A DNA stretch of 64,000 nucleotides from Chryseobacterium indologenes. Lineage in GTDB: Bacteria > Bacteroidota > Bacteroidia > Flavobacteriales > Weeksellaceae. Shown here one piece after another: positions 1-9,557 of this stretch (its first letter is position 1; each line of letters begins with the position of its first letter). The notes beneath the pieces were generated by a model. The model ran no database searches. It was not told the DNA's origin and was given only the letters and a program-made list of their open reading frames with translations. The stretch is taken from positions 186,001-250,000 of the forward strand of contig NZ_LJOD01000002.1 in NCBI RefSeq assembly GCF_001295265.1, in the 5' to 3' direction. A program made the translations under genes and the position numbers.

Positions 1-15
1 CATCAAAAATAAGAC

Positions 16-795
16 ATGGCTGTACTCCGACAGAATGAAGAATTTGATCCCGAAAGTATTGGTGAAAAAGTGATAGGGATAGCATCTGATATGGTGATGC
101 ATGACTCCGGCTTCCATTTTCACCGGACCAAAGCCCAGCTCTTATATGCTCCTTCAGGATGTATGACGGTTACAACCTCTGAGAAGCAGCTGGTTCTGCC
201 ACCTTTCAGAATGCTCTGGATTCCCTCAAAGGAAGTTCATAGGGTTAATTTCAGGAATGTTGTAGCTTACAGGTCTGTTTATTTTGATGAAGAGTATACC
301 AGAAAATATATGAGATCAGATCTTAAAGTATTGCAGGTAAATCCTCTGCTAAAAGAAATTATTGAAAGGATCTGTTTCTGGAAGTGGTCTGCATTGAACC
401 AGCAGCAGGAAAATATTATGAAAGTATTCTGGAACGAATTAAAAACAGCTCAAGAAGAAAAGCTTGAACTCAGAATGCCAGCTGACAGACGCTTTAAAAA
501 AACAATGGAAGAGTGGACACAAAGAACTTCTGCCCCGCCTATGTTAAAAAAGCTGGCAGAAGAAGTGAGAGCAGTAGAAAAAACAATCAGCAGGATCTTC
601 AAAAAAGAAACAGGATTATCTTATCAGGAATGGAGACAACAATGGCGCTTGCAGAGGTCGATAGAGCTTCTGGTAGAAGATCATTCAATAGGAGAGGTGT
701 CTCATATCCTTGAGTTTTCATCAGACAGTGCATTCATTGAATTCTTCAGGCAGCATACAGGATCTACACCGCTGCAGTACCTGATGAAAAAATGA
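16..795 (+). CDS. AraC-family transcriptional regulator
   Basis: A 259-residue cytoplasmic DNA-binding regulator. Residues about 20-110 read as a small cupin-like sensor domain (FHFHRTKAQLLYAPSG, then the LPPFRMLWIPSKEVHRVNF stretch). Residues about 165-258 form the paired helix-turn-helix AraC domain, with the typical late segment ending in SAFIEFFRQHTGSTPLQY. The ATG at 16 is the first in frame and gives a normal family length. It is followed at 111 bp by an SRPBCC-domain gene on the same strand, a frequent regulator/enzyme type of pairing, but a shared role is only inferred. The effector cannot be read from the sequence. Confidence 0.88.
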   Translation: MAVLRQNEEFDPESIGEKVIGIASDMVMHDSGFHFHRTKAQLLYAPSGCMTVTTSEKQLVLPPFRMLWIPSKEVHRVNFRNVVAYRSVYFDEEYTRKYMRSDLKVLQVNPLLKEIIERICFWKWSALNQQQENIMKVFWNELKTAQEEKLELRMPADRRFKKTMEEWTQRTSAPPMLKKLAEEVRAVEKTISRIFKKETGLSYQEWRQQWRLQRSIELLVEDHSIGEVSHILEFSSDSAFIEFFRQHTGSTPLQYLMKK

Positions 796-905
796 ACCCT
801 ATATTGGAGCGTATTTCTTGTCTTATGCAAAGTTGGTTAAGAAGTATTTTACATAAAATTGTATCGGTTAACGAAATAAATTTATGTACCCTAAAAATAG
901 AATGA

Positions 906-1349
906 ATGGATAATTATACTCATACATTTGAAGTAAAAGCAACAGCAGATAAAGTATATGATGCTCTTACACGTACAATTCCTCTCTGGTGGACGGAAAT
1001 GTTTAGTGGCTCGTCCGAACAGGCCGGTGATGTATTCACGATAAGATTCGGGGAGAATATTCACAAAACAATGCGGGTGAAAGAACTGCTTCCCAATTCA
1101 AAAGTGATCTGGTATGTTGAAGATTCACGGATTGTCCTTCCTGAGTTAAAGAATCAGACTGAGTGGATAGGAACAACCATCATCTGGGAAACAGAGCAGG
1201 ATGGAAATAGGGTTTTAGTAACGGTTACCCACGTGGGGCTCCACCCGGCAGTTGAATGTTATGAAATATGTTCCGGTGGCTGGTTGCAGTTCACCAACAG
1301 TCTGAAAGTATTCCTGGAAACCGGAAAAGGAAACCCTTATAAAGAATAA
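906..1349 (+). CDS. SRPBCC (START/AHSA1-like) domain protein
   Basis: A 147-residue single-domain protein. The opening HTFEVKATADKVYDALTRTIPLWWTEMFSG and the closing GWLQFTNSLKVFLETGKG are the usual start and end of the AHSA1/SRPBCC ligand-binding fold (activator of Hsp90 ATPase homologue 1-like). Such proteins are soluble hydrophobic-cavity proteins with diverse or unknown ligands. No catalytic residue can be assigned. The ATG at 906 is preferred because an ATG four bases upstream runs into a stop after two codons. Its neighbour is the AraC regulator upstream. Confidence 0.8.
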   Translation: MDNYTHTFEVKATADKVYDALTRTIPLWWTEMFSGSSEQAGDVFTIRFGENIHKTMRVKELLPNSKVIWYVEDSRIVLPELKNQTEWIGTTIIWETEQDGNRVLVTVTHVGLHPAVECYEICSGGWLQFTNSLKVFLETGKGNPYKE

Positions 1350-1411
1350 TTTCTTGCAGTGATCCACAGCATCTCCGTGTAATAAATAGTATTCTTTATC
1401 GATTGAAAGAC

Positions 1412-1445
1412 AAAAAAAGAAGCTGTTCACAAAGTAAACAGCTTC
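1412..1445 (-). terminator. Rho-independent terminator of rplS
   Basis: Read on the minus strand, a perfect 9-bp stem (GAAGCTGTT / AACAGCTTC) with a 9-nt loop is followed by seven T. It lies 23 bases beyond the rplS stop codon. Confidence 0.85.
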
Positions 1446-1468
1446 TCTTATATGTATTGTTGTCTGAA

Positions 1469-1825
1469 TTATTTCTTCTTGTAAGCAGCGTCTTTGATTC
1501 TTGCTTTCTTACCTCTAAGATCTCTGAAGTAGTAAATTCTAGATCTTCTAACTTTACCTCTTCTGTCAACTTCAATTTTTTGAAGCGCAGGCATGTTGAT
1601 TGGGAATACTCTTTCTACCCCTACATCACCACTCATTTTTCTGATGGTAAATGTTTTTGTAGCACCAGTACCTCTTAATTGGATAACGGTACCTTTGAAG
1701 AACTGAGTTCTTGTTTTTTGTCCTTCTTTAATTTCGTAATACACAGTAATTGTGTCTCCTGCTTTGAATTCAGGGAAATCTTTTTTAGTAATGTACTGGT
1801 CTTGTACGTACTTTAATAAATCCAT
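1469..1825 (-). CDS. rplS: 50S ribosomal protein L19
   Basis: A 118-residue ribosomal protein of the large subunit, located at the 30S-50S interface in known ribosomes. The family is recognised from FKAGDTITVYYEIKEG, the FKGTVIQLRGTG strand, the TFTIRKMSGDVGVERVFP segment and the basic C-terminus RRSRIYYFRDLRGKKARIK, all at normal spacing. Length is normal for L19 and the gene is complete. It stands alone rather than with rpsP-rimM-trmD, and has its own promoter and terminator in this window. It is one of the most certain calls here. Confidence 0.98.
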   Translation of the reverse strand: MDLLKYVQDQYITKKDFPEFKAGDTITVYYEIKEGQKTRTQFFKGTVIQLRGTGATKTFTIRKMSGDVGVERVFPINMPALQKIEVDRRGKVRRSRIYYFRDLRGKKARIKDAAYKKK

Positions 1826-1894
1826 TATTAATAAAATAAAATGTTAATGCTAAGCAACTTACACGTTTTTCGTCAGAGGTTAAATAACAGGTTG

Positions 1895-1902
1895 CAAATG
1901 TA
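1895..1902 (-). promoter_or_regulatory. -7 box of the rplS promoter
   Basis: The minus strand reads TACATTTG, an exact match to the Bacteroidota -7 consensus TAnnTTTG, 69 bases before the rplS start codon. A TTG lies about 21 bases farther upstream, near the expected -33 element. Confidence 0.6.
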
Positions 1903-2026
1903 CAAAATAGTTTTTGAATGTACCAAATAAATTGTATGCTAAAAACTATAATTTTTTTATCCTGATGAAGGCTAAAACTTAACACTTCTTTTAAATTCCC
2001 ATCAGACTGAGTTTATATACGAATTC

Positions 2027-2034
2027 TACTTTTG
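2027..2034 (+). promoter_or_regulatory. -7 box of the metallophosphatase promoter
   Basis: TACTTTTG matches TAnnTTTG exactly and lies 87 bases before the ATG at 2122. It overlaps the TTG that would begin a longer reading, which argues for the downstream ATG. Confidence 0.6.
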
Positions 2035-2121
2035 CCCGAAAATAAAAAGGACGCAGGACTTTTTTATAATCTGTTGATTTACAAATTGAAACTTTATACC
2101 ATTTTTTATAACATACCAACT

Positions 2122-4860
2122 ATGAAACACTATTTCTTCTTTTTTTGTTTCGCCGTCCAGATGGCATTCGGGCAGGCATTATTTCCATACCTCCAGAATC
2201 CGACGCCGAATTCAATGATCGTGAACTGGAAAACAGCTTCCAATAACGAAACCACAGTCATTTACGGAACTTCTCCCACCACACTGAATGTTACCGTAAC
2301 AGGAACAACCAACATTTTTTCAGATACAGGCTATAATAACAACTATTATTATCATACTGCTAAGCTTGCCGGCCTTCAGCCTAATACCAAATATTATTAT
2401 AAGATAAAGACGGGAACCAGTGAATCGGCGGTGTATAATTTCAGGACACTTCCGCTTCCGGGACAGCCTGTAACAGCTAACGGAAAAATTCGTTTTCTGA
2501 TTATGGGAGATAACCAGATCAAGGCAGAGCCAAGATATGACAGTCTTACTTTGAATGCATTCAAAAAGCTGAAAGAAAAATTCGGAACCGATGCAGACCC
2601 TTCCGATAATATAGCGCTTACGTTCATGGTAGGAGACCAGGTAGATGTGGGAACACTGGATCATTATGAGAATGTACACTTTAAAAAGAATACCCAATTA
2701 TCACCTTATCTTCCTATTCAGACAACCGTAGGAAACCATGAAACCTACGGAACTCTTGGAATGAATTCTTATTATGCTCATTTTTATATTGATGAAATCA
2801 AATACAGGAATATTTCTTCCGGAAACGAAAATTATTATGCTCAGCAGGCCGGAAACGTTCTGTTTGTAAGTTTAAGCTCTGAGCACACCGGAACTGCACA
2901 GCAGACCTGGCTTTCACAGATCCTGAATGAAGCTAATAATGATCCTACCGTAGACTGGATTATCTCTTTGAGCCACAGACCTTATCAGGCTGAACAGTAT
3001 ATAGGGGATATTTCAACCTGGGTAAGGAATAACGCCGTTCCCTTACTGGCAACTTCAGGAAAATACCTGATGCATGTGGGAGCGCACCATCATTTATACC
3101 ACAGAGGACAGCTGAAGAATACCCCGAACTACCAGATTATTTCCGGAGGAACCGCATGGGACCAGTATTGGGGAATGTCCAACGAACAGGACTTCGATGA
3201 TGTTCAGAAAACGTTAACAGACTGGACATACCAGATCGTAGAGGTAGATATTCCCACCGGAAAAGTAGATGTGGAATGCTACTCAATCGGGGGAGTTTAT
3301 AACAGAAAATACAATGAGCTGGTTGATACTTTCCACCGGTATAAAAACCAGCCGCAGCCTTCAAAACCGTCAGTAGCCAATATTTTTTCAGGACCTGTCA
3401 CTTTACCTTTGACTCTGGACGGGAGCCCTTTTTCATCAACCAATGGAGAACAGCTGAACACCACCCAGTTTTTGATCAGTAAAGCACCGGATTTTTCGGT
3501 GATTGAAAAAGAAGTCTACCGTGATTATGAAAACTGGTTCGGAAAAGACGGAAACGGAACCCCGGATAAAACAAAAAATTTAAATGCCGGAGTAGATATT
3601 ACCAAAGTGACTCTTCCTGCCAATTCCATCTCCAACGGAACCTATTATGTAAAGGTACGTTACAGGGACAGAAACCTGGAATGGAGCGACTGGAGCGATG
3701 TAAAACAGTTTGAGATCACAGGAAGCGTGGTATCTAACCCCACTTTTACTTTAGACAAAACAGAATATACACCAAATGAACCAATCACAGGAACGTATAC
3801 CGGAGGACCCGGAAACCAGCAGGATTGGGTGGGGATCTATAAAAAAGGACAAACCCCTTCATCAACTACTTCCCAGGGATATGTGTATACCAATGGTCAG
3901 ACAGCAGGAACAGCCCTGTTTAGCAGTGGTCTTCCTAATAAAGGACAGTATTTCGCAGGCTTCTTTGCCAATAACGGATACACAGAGATCACACCGAGAA
4001 AGAGCTTTTATGTAGGCCCGAAAGTACAGCTTCAGGCAACGGCTGATACTTATCCTGTAGGAGGAACGGTAACCATCAATTTCAGCAACGGCCCGAACCT
4101 GGTAAAAGACTGGATCGGAATCTACAAAATGGGACAGACCCCGGGAACCAATACTTCCATCAAATGGAGTTATGTAACGGCACCTTCAGGAACCCTTAAT
4201 TTTACAGGCCTTCCTAAAGGATATTACTACGCCCAGTATCTGCTTGAAGACGGATATACCGGAATTGGTGATAAAGTGTTCTTTAAAGTAGGGGATATCG
4301 TTACAGAATTATGGATTAATAAGCCGGTTTATACATTAGGGGAAAATATTACCGCTTCATGGACGGATTCTCCGGGAATCATCAAAGACTGGCTGGGAAT
4401 CTATCCGCAGAATATCCAGACCCCGGATGATAATTTTGTTTCCTATACCTATTTTGACGGAATTACCCAGGGAACAAAATCAATCCAGGGAACAGCGGTT
4501 CCGGCCACTCCGGGAAATTATTATATGGTAATGTTTACCAATGATTCCTATACTGAAGTTTCCAACAGGGTGCAGTTTCAGGTAACGTCACCAACACTGG
4601 GAATAGAAGAAGCCAAAGCCACAGAAAAAAATGTTGTTCTATACCCGAATCCAACCAGACCGGGAGAGCCTACCTTCATCAAAAGTGATTATCCTATTGA
4701 GAAAATTGAGCTGGTATCTGCTTCAGGAGAACTGTTGTATGAATCGAAAAATATCAACAATCAGCGTTTCTCTCTGGTGAACGAAAACCTTCCGAAAGGC
4801 GTATATTTTGTAAAAGTTCATACCCGGAAATTATTTACTTTAAAGCTTATTGTACAGTAA
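2122..4860 (+). CDS. Secreted purple acid phosphatase-like metallophosphoesterase with T9SS sorting domain
   Basis: A 912-residue exported protein. The N-terminus MKHYFFFFCFAVQMAFGQA is a signal peptide. A fibronectin III-like domain (LFPYLQNPTPNSMIVNWKT) typical of purple acid phosphatases follows. The calcineurin-like metal site is visible in order as GDNQ, GDQVD, GNHE, HRP and GAHHHLYH. Three repeated beta domains follow, each with a QDWVGIYKKGQ / KDWIGIYKMGQ / KDWLGIYPQN motif. The end carries VVLYPNPTRPG and a T9SS type A sorting domain, so surface or extracellular location is expected. I chose ATG 2122: an upstream TTG at 2032 lies inside the promoter and would hide the signal peptide. 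Substrate is unknown. Confidence 0.88.
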   Translation: MKHYFFFFCFAVQMAFGQALFPYLQNPTPNSMIVNWKTASNNETTVIYGTSPTTLNVTVTGTTNIFSDTGYNNNYYYHTAKLAGLQPNTKYYYKIKTGTSESAVYNFRTLPLPGQPVTANGKIRFLIMGDNQIKAEPRYDSLTLNAFKKLKEKFGTDADPSDNIALTFMVGDQVDVGTLDHYENVHFKKNTQLSPYLPIQTTVGNHETYGTLGMNSYYAHFYIDEIKYRNISSGNENYYAQQAGNVLFVSLSSEHTGTAQQTWLSQILNEANNDPTVDWIISLSHRPYQAEQYIGDISTWVRNNAVPLLATSGKYLMHVGAHHHLYHRGQLKNTPNYQIISGGTAWDQYWGMSNEQDFDDVQKTLTDWTYQIVEVDIPTGKVDVECYSIGGVYNRKYNELVDTFHRYKNQPQPSKPSVANIFSGPVTLPLTLDGSPFSSTNGEQLNTTQFLISKAPDFSVIEKEVYRDYENWFGKDGNGTPDKTKNLNAGVDITKVTLPANSISNGTYYVKVRYRDRNLEWSDWSDVKQFEITGSVVSNPTFTLDKTEYTPNEPITGTYTGGPGNQQDWVGIYKKGQTPSSTTSQGYVYTNGQTAGTALFSSGLPNKGQYFAGFFANNGYTEITPRKSFYVGPKVQLQATADTYPVGGTVTINFSNGPNLVKDWIGIYKMGQTPGTNTSIKWSYVTAPSGTLNFTGLPKGYYYAQYLLEDGYTGIGDKVFFKVGDIVTELWINKPVYTLGENITASWTDSPGIIKDWLGIYPQNIQTPDDNFVSYTYFDGITQGTKSIQGTAVPATPGNYYMVMFTNDSYTEVSNRVQFQVTSPTLGIEEAKATEKNVVLYPNPTRPGEPTFIKSDYPIEKIELVSASGELLYESKNINNQRFSLVNENLPKGVYFVKVHTRKLFTLKLIVQ

Positions 4861-4884
4861 ATTCAGGTACTTTTTCATAAAAGT

Positions 4885-4916
4885 AAAGCGGCCGTCTCCA
4901 CAGACGGCCGCTTTTT
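4885..4916 (+). terminator. Terminator after the metallophosphatase gene
   Basis: A strong 13-bp stem, AAAGCGGCCGTCT pairing with AGACGGCCGCTTT around CCAC, runs into a T tract 25 bases after the stop codon. Its symmetry would also serve the convergent gene ending at 4961. Confidence 0.9.
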
Positions 4917-4960
4917 TCAAAATTTATCTGAATAATTACAAATGTAATTCAAAAATAGGT

Positions 4961-6484
4961 TCAGAATTCATTCAGAAGATCATCCTCATTGAGATTGGTC
5001 TGAGGAGCACCGTATGCCTCCTGATCTTCAGCGCCTGCCAGTACTTTGGTATCCTGGATCAGCTTTCCGTCTGCATTGTAAATTTTCAGTAAAATCCATT
5101 TTCCGCTGCGTTCCAGTTCCTTCATGCCCGATTCTGTTCTGTATTTTATCTTTCCGCTTTGCAGAACCCCGTCTTTTACGGTTGCCTTATTGCCTGGCTT
5201 GCCTTTTACATACTGTACAATCTGGCCTGTAAAGCCGTCTGTTTCTTCCAAAGGCTGGGTATACATATATATAACAGCTCCTTTTTCATCATATACGGTA
5301 GAATCATATCCTGTCTGCCTGGTATTAAGCTTTTTCTCGGATTTTAATCTTTCATCTTCTTTGAATGACCTGGACAATGTAACAACCCCATCTTTATAGT
5401 GATGTTCGCTATAATCTTCATATACAGTTCCGTTATAAGGCATTTCATCCTTATAGGTCACACTGCCTTTTAATCTTCCATCCGGATAGTAATATTTAAT
5501 TTCCTGAACGGAGTCATCAGCAGAAATCTTTTCAGAAGACAGCTTCCCGTTATCATCAAAATTCTTGTTAAGAACTACAGAACCGTTTTTATAAACATCA
5601 ATCACGGAAATGTGGGAAAGATCATAATTGAACTGGTAATCTTCACCTTCCCAGGCAGTATAGGTATCAGAATCTTTACTGTACTGATACACAAGATTTC
5701 CTATTTTCCTGCCGGTTTCATCATACGTTGTCTTATAGCCGTCTTTTTTGTTTTTCTTTTCCTCCTGAAGGATTTTTCCGCTTTTTGAATAAATGACTCC
5801 TTCTTTTACCGTACCGTCGCTTTTATATTTTTCAATCTTGGAAACCCTCATCGGATCATAATAGTATTCTACCATGATATTATCTTCAGAGCTTCCTGCA
5901 TTGCTGGTTCCGATGTGTTTTCCTTTTTCACCGTAATATTTGGTTTCATATTTTCCGCTGCTGTCAGTAGTTACTTCATAACGGATTCCTTTAATATCTT
6001 CATCATACACAATCGTTTTAAAGTTCTCTGCACTTTCGTATACCGTAATGCTGTTGTAGTAGGAAAAGTTTTCCGGATCCTTGTAACTGTAAATCTTTCC
6101 TTTAAAAGTTCCGTCAGCTTTATAAACAAGGTCTTCAGTAGGCCTTCCTTTTTCATCAAACGTCTGGGCAGGCCCTACCTGTTTTCCGCCGGAGAATGTA
6201 CCCATACTTGCAATCTTGCCTTCCGGAGTATACCAGGTTACCTTACCTTCAAAAACCTCACTGCCTGGAGTGGTATCCGAAGCCAGACCTTCCATCTGAA
6301 GCTTTCCGTCTTTATAAAAATCTTTGATTAAAGTGAATTTGCCTTTGGGCTGGGTTTCACGGTAAAACTCCATATTTTCCTGGGTAGTCTGTTCCCAGTT
6401 TTCATCAAAATACGTTTTTTCCTGGGCGTATACATTAAAGCCGAGTACAAATACAAACAGCGCCGAGGTCAATAATTTTTTCAT
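4961..6484 (-). CDS. Exported YwqK/MORN-like repeat protein
   Basis: A 507-residue protein beginning with a clear signal peptide (MKKLLTSALFVFVLGFNVYAQ) and then made almost entirely of short beta repeats of about 20-25 residues with the pattern Y-x-x-D/E-G-x-L/K. Examples are YYPDGRLKGSVTY, YKSDGTVKEGVIY and YDETGRKIGNLVY. This is the YwqK/MORN-2 type repeat common in Bacteroidota periplasmic or surface proteins, often labelled toxin-antitoxin YwqK. No enzyme motif and no T9SS sorting domain are seen. The C-terminus is acidic (NEDDLLNEF). Function is unknown; a repeat scaffold is inferred. Confidence 0.75.
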   Translation of the reverse strand: MKKLLTSALFVFVLGFNVYAQEKTYFDENWEQTTQENMEFYRETQPKGKFTLIKDFYKDGKLQMEGLASDTTPGSEVFEGKVTWYTPEGKIASMGTFSGGKQVGPAQTFDEKGRPTEDLVYKADGTFKGKIYSYKDPENFSYYNSITVYESAENFKTIVYDEDIKGIRYEVTTDSSGKYETKYYGEKGKHIGTSNAGSSEDNIMVEYYYDPMRVSKIEKYKSDGTVKEGVIYSKSGKILQEEKKNKKDGYKTTYDETGRKIGNLVYQYSKDSDTYTAWEGEDYQFNYDLSHISVIDVYKNGSVVLNKNFDDNGKLSSEKISADDSVQEIKYYYPDGRLKGSVTYKDEMPYNGTVYEDYSEHHYKDGVVTLSRSFKEDERLKSEKKLNTRQTGYDSTVYDEKGAVIYMYTQPLEETDGFTGQIVQYVKGKPGNKATVKDGVLQSGKIKYRTESGMKELERSGKWILLKIYNADGKLIQDTKVLAGAEDQEAYGAPQTNLNEDDLLNEF

Positions 6485-6874
6485 GTTTTTATTAAAATTT
6501 AAATGATTTTGAGGGGTGTAAGGCTGAATTCTGAACAGTGCAGAAGCACCGCTGAAAATATAAGATGAAAACAGCTGCTAACTGTTACAGAATACCCTTT
6601 TTTACATAGAAGTTGTGTTGAGTTAAATACTACCCGGAATCTGCAATATAAACAGGATTTCAGGATTTGAAGCGTCAAATATAAATCAATTTAATGATAA
6701 ATAGATATAAAACGTACAGATTTGTTCATTTATGTTACTTAACGTATTGAATATTATTGTTTTAAATATTTAATAAATGGTTCTTGTGAAAAAATGGAAA
6801 AAAACCGACAATACCGCTCATCAGATATACGGGAAAATTTTATTAAATTTAGCCAACAGAAAATCTAATATTTC
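6485..6874. other. Intergenic region between divergent genes
   Basis: A 390-base AT-rich stretch without a supported gene. On the minus strand an exact -7 box TATATTTG (6676-6683) could drive the repeat-protein gene with a leader of about 190 nt. On the plus strand only a weak match (TAAATTTA near 6844) precedes scoA. I see no riboswitch, hairpin array or repeat. Confidence 0.5.
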
Positions 6875-7576
6875 ATGATAGATAAAAGAGTACAAAATGC
6901 GAAAGAGGCCATCGAAGGAATTAAAGATGGAATGACCCTGATGCTGGGCGGATTTGGCCTTTGCGGTATCCCTGAAAACTCCATTAATGCTTTGGTAGAA
7001 AGTGATGTAAAAGATCTTACCTGTATTTCGAATAATGCCGGAGTAGATGATTTCGGATTAGGGCTGCTGCTTCATAAAAGACAGATCAAAAAAATGATCT
7101 CTTCTTATGTAGGCGAAAATGCAGAATTTGAAAGACAGATGCTTTCAGGAGAACTGGAAGTAGAACTTACTCCACAGGGAACTTTAGCAGAAAAATGCAG
7201 AGCGGCACAGGCAGGAATTCCGGCTTTTTATACCCCAGCAGGCTATGGAACAGAAGTAGCCGCAGGAAAAGAGGTGAAAGAATTCAACGGGAAACCTCAT
7301 ATCCTTGAACATGCCTATAAAGCAGACTTTTCTATCGTAAAAGCATGGAAAGGAGATTATGCCGGAAACCTTATCTTCAAAGGTTCAGCCAGAAACTTCA
7401 ACCATCCAATGGCCGGAGCAGGGAAAATTACCATTGCCGAAGTAGAGGAGCTGGTAGCACCGGGAGAATTAGATCCGAACGAAGTGCATATTCCGGGAAT
7501 CATGATCCAGAGAATCTTTCAGGGTGAAAAATTTGAAAAAAGAATTGAACAGAGAACGGTGAGAAGCAAAGAATAG
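6875..7576 (+). CDS. scoA: 3-oxoacid CoA-transferase, subunit A
   Basis: A 233-residue subunit of the succinyl-CoA:3-oxoacid CoA-transferase (SCOT) type, which moves CoA between succinyl-CoA and acetoacetate. Family features are [15 protein letters not shown] near residue 25, the [11 protein letters not shown] segment and GGTGTEVA-like [13 protein letters not shown]. The C-terminus [26 protein letters not shown] is typical of ScoA. Length is normal. The partner subunit scoB lies 2 kb downstream on the same strand instead of being adjacent, with a reversed ABC exporter gene and a bidirectional terminator in between, so the two must be transcribed separately. Confidence 0.93.
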   Translation: MIDKRVQNAKEAIEGIKDGMTLMLGGFGLCGIPENSINALVESDVKDLTCISNNAGVDDFGLGLLLHKRQIKKMISSYVGENAEFERQMLSGELEVELTPQGTLAEKCRAAQAGIPAFYTPAGYGTEVAAGKEVKEFNGKPHILEHAYKADFSIVKAWKGDYAGNLIFKGSARNFNHPMAGAGKITIAEVEELVAPGELDPNEVHIPGIMIQRIFQGEKFEKRIEQRTVRSKE

Positions 7577-7599
7577 TTTCTGATCATAATTTTTATAAA

Positions 7600-7635
7600 A
7601 AATAAAGCGCTGAACATTAATTCAGCGCTTTATTT
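7600..7635. terminator. Bidirectional terminator between scoA and the ABC exporter
   Basis: A perfect 15-bp inverted repeat (AAATAAAGCGCTGAA / TTCAGCGCTTTATTT) with a six-base loop. It sits between convergent genes and overlaps the stop codon of the exporter gene. Confidence 0.85.
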
Positions 7636-9436
7636 ATGCCTGTGGGGCAATCATTTTCCGTTCCCCGATCTGCTGTCGCCACATAGCGTAATACAATCCT
7701 TTTTCGGCAATTAAATTATCGTGGGATCCTGTTTCCACCACCTGGCCGCGTTCAAGTACATAAATCTTGTCTGCATGCATAATCGTACTTAAGCGATGGG
7801 CAATAAGAACCGTAATCTGCTCCCTTTCTTTTGATATGTTTTTGATGGTAGAGGTGATCTCTTCCTCCGTAATACTGTCCAGGGCTGATGTGGCTTCATC
7901 AAAAATAAGCAGATGAGGTTTCCTTAAAAGGGCCCTTGCAATGGCAATTCTCTGTTTTTCTCCGCCGCTAAGCTTCAGTCCGCCTTCACCAATAACCGTT
8001 TCAATACCTTTTTCTGCTCTTTCCAATAAAGCAGTACAGCTTGATTTCTCCAGAGCAGCGGCCAGCTCCGTTTCTGTAGCTTTTGGATTAACGAAAAGAA
8101 GGTTTTCCTTAATGGTTCCCGCAAAAAGCTGGGTATCCTGGGTGACAAACCCAATCTGGTTTCTGAGTTCGTCAAAATCAAATTCCTTTCCGTTAATTGA
8201 ATTATAAAAGATATTTCCCTCCTGAGGCCTGTAAAGTCCAACCAGTAATTTTACCAAAGTACTTTTTCCTGAACCGCTGGGCCCAACAAAAGCAATGGTC
8301 TCCCCATTTTTAACATCAAAAGAGATGTTATTTAAAGCTTTATACTGGGCAGACTGATGCTTAAAGGAAACATGTCTGAATTCAAGTTCCTCAATAGCTC
8401 CGATTGATTTTGGCTGAAGCGGCTTTTCTTCTGCCTCTTTTTTCATTAAACGGTCGAAATTCTGAAGAGAGGCTTCCGCTTCACGGTAAGAAATAATAAT
8501 ATTCCCGATTTCCTGCATCGGCCCGAAAATGAAAAAACCATAGAACATCAGTGACAGGTACTGCCCTGGAGTTACAATATTTTTAAAGATTAACAACAGC
8601 AAAGTCAGGGTGATCATCTGCTGAAGGAAATTAACCATCGTTCCCTGAATAAAGCTTAAAGAACGGATGCTTTTCACTTTTCTCAGCTCAAGCCCAAGAA
8701 TCTTATACGTATTATTATTCAAACGGATAACTTCCTGGCTGGTGAGTCCTAAGCTTTTTACAATTTCTATGTTTCTCAGACTTTCTGTAGTACTTCCGGC
8801 CAGCGCAGTTGTTTCTGAAACAATATTCTTCTGAATGATCTTGATTCTTTTACTTAATAAATTGGTGATAAAGGCAATCAGGAAAATTCCGCAGATGTAT
8901 ACCGGCATAATAGACCAGTGCAGACGGATTGCATACACCGAAACGAAAATAATACTCACTAAAATTCCGAAAAAAATATTAATAAAATTACTGATGAATT
9001 TTACAGAATCCTCCCGTACTTTCGTTAAAATAGACAGCGTTTCCCCACTTCTCTGGTCCTCAAATTCCTGATACGGCAGTGCCATGGAATGTTTTAAACC
9101 GTCTGTGAAAATTTTAGCTCCAAACTTCTGGGTAATCACACTTACCACATAATCCTGGAAAGCTTTGGCAATTCTGCTTACCATAGCAGTTCCGATAAGC
9201 AATCCTAAAAAATAAAAAGCCCCGTGATAAACGCTTGTTCCGTATAAATATTCGTTCAGGTTTCGCGGTAATAGCCTTTCTTTATCAAAGAAATTGGGAT
9301 GTGTTACCAGCCTGTCCAGAATATTCCCTGTAATGGCCGGAGCAAATAAAGAAAAAACCTGATTAATGGTTGCCAGCAGCAAAGAAATAATAATCAGCCA
9401 CCGGTAAGGTTTAAGGTATCTTAAAAGTATTTTCAT
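7634..9436 (-). CDS. ABC exporter, fused membrane and ATPase domains
   Basis: A 600-residue half-transporter of the MsbA/multidrug exporter type, working as a dimer in the inner membrane. Residues about 10-330 hold the six-helix membrane domain. The ATPase domain has Walker A GPSGSGKST near residue 383, signature LSGGEKQRIAIARAL, Walker B HLLIFDEATSALD and the switch histidine in LIAHRLSTI. I chose the ATG at 9436 (MKILLRYLKPYRW), the normal family start; a further 22 in-frame codons upstream look like leader sequence. Substrate unknown. It is oriented against scoA and scoB and splits that gene pair. Confidence 0.92.
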   Translation of the reverse strand: MKILLRYLKPYRWLIIISLLLATINQVFSLFAPAITGNILDRLVTHPNFFDKERLLPRNLNEYLYGTSVYHGAFYFLGLLIGTAMVSRIAKAFQDYVVSVITQKFGAKIFTDGLKHSMALPYQEFEDQRSGETLSILTKVREDSVKFISNFINIFFGILVSIIFVSVYAIRLHWSIMPVYICGIFLIAFITNLLSKRIKIIQKNIVSETTALAGSTTESLRNIEIVKSLGLTSQEVIRLNNNTYKILGLELRKVKSIRSLSFIQGTMVNFLQQMITLTLLLLIFKNIVTPGQYLSLMFYGFFIFGPMQEIGNIIISYREAEASLQNFDRLMKKEAEEKPLQPKSIGAIEELEFRHVSFKHQSAQYKALNNISFDVKNGETIAFVGPSGSGKSTLVKLLVGLYRPQEGNIFYNSINGKEFDFDELRNQIGFVTQDTQLFAGTIKENLLFVNPKATETELAAALEKSSCTALLERAEKGIETVIGEGGLKLSGGEKQRIAIARALLRKPHLLIFDEATSALDSITEEEITSTIKNISKEREQITVLIAHRLSTIMHADKIYVLERGQVVETGSHDNLIAEKGLYYAMWRQQIGERKMIAPQA

Positions 9437-9557
9437 TCGATTAAATAAAGGTACAAAATTAAAGATATTATTTTTACTAACAGTGTTAATTTTTAAGCGC
9501 AAGAAAGCCCTTTTGTATTCAGCCGAAAATAATTAAATTGCAGTCTAAGTTTTTATT

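Noticed and set aside
2032..2121. Upstream extension of the metallophosphatase from a TTG
   Set aside because: The TTG lies inside an exact TACTTTTG -7 box, and the added 30 residues would hide a good signal peptide beginning at ATG 2122.
6500..6560. Possible TPP riboswitch (GAGGGGTG...GGCTGA)
   Set aside because: The remaining conserved parts of the THI element are absent and the nearby genes are not linked to thiamine.
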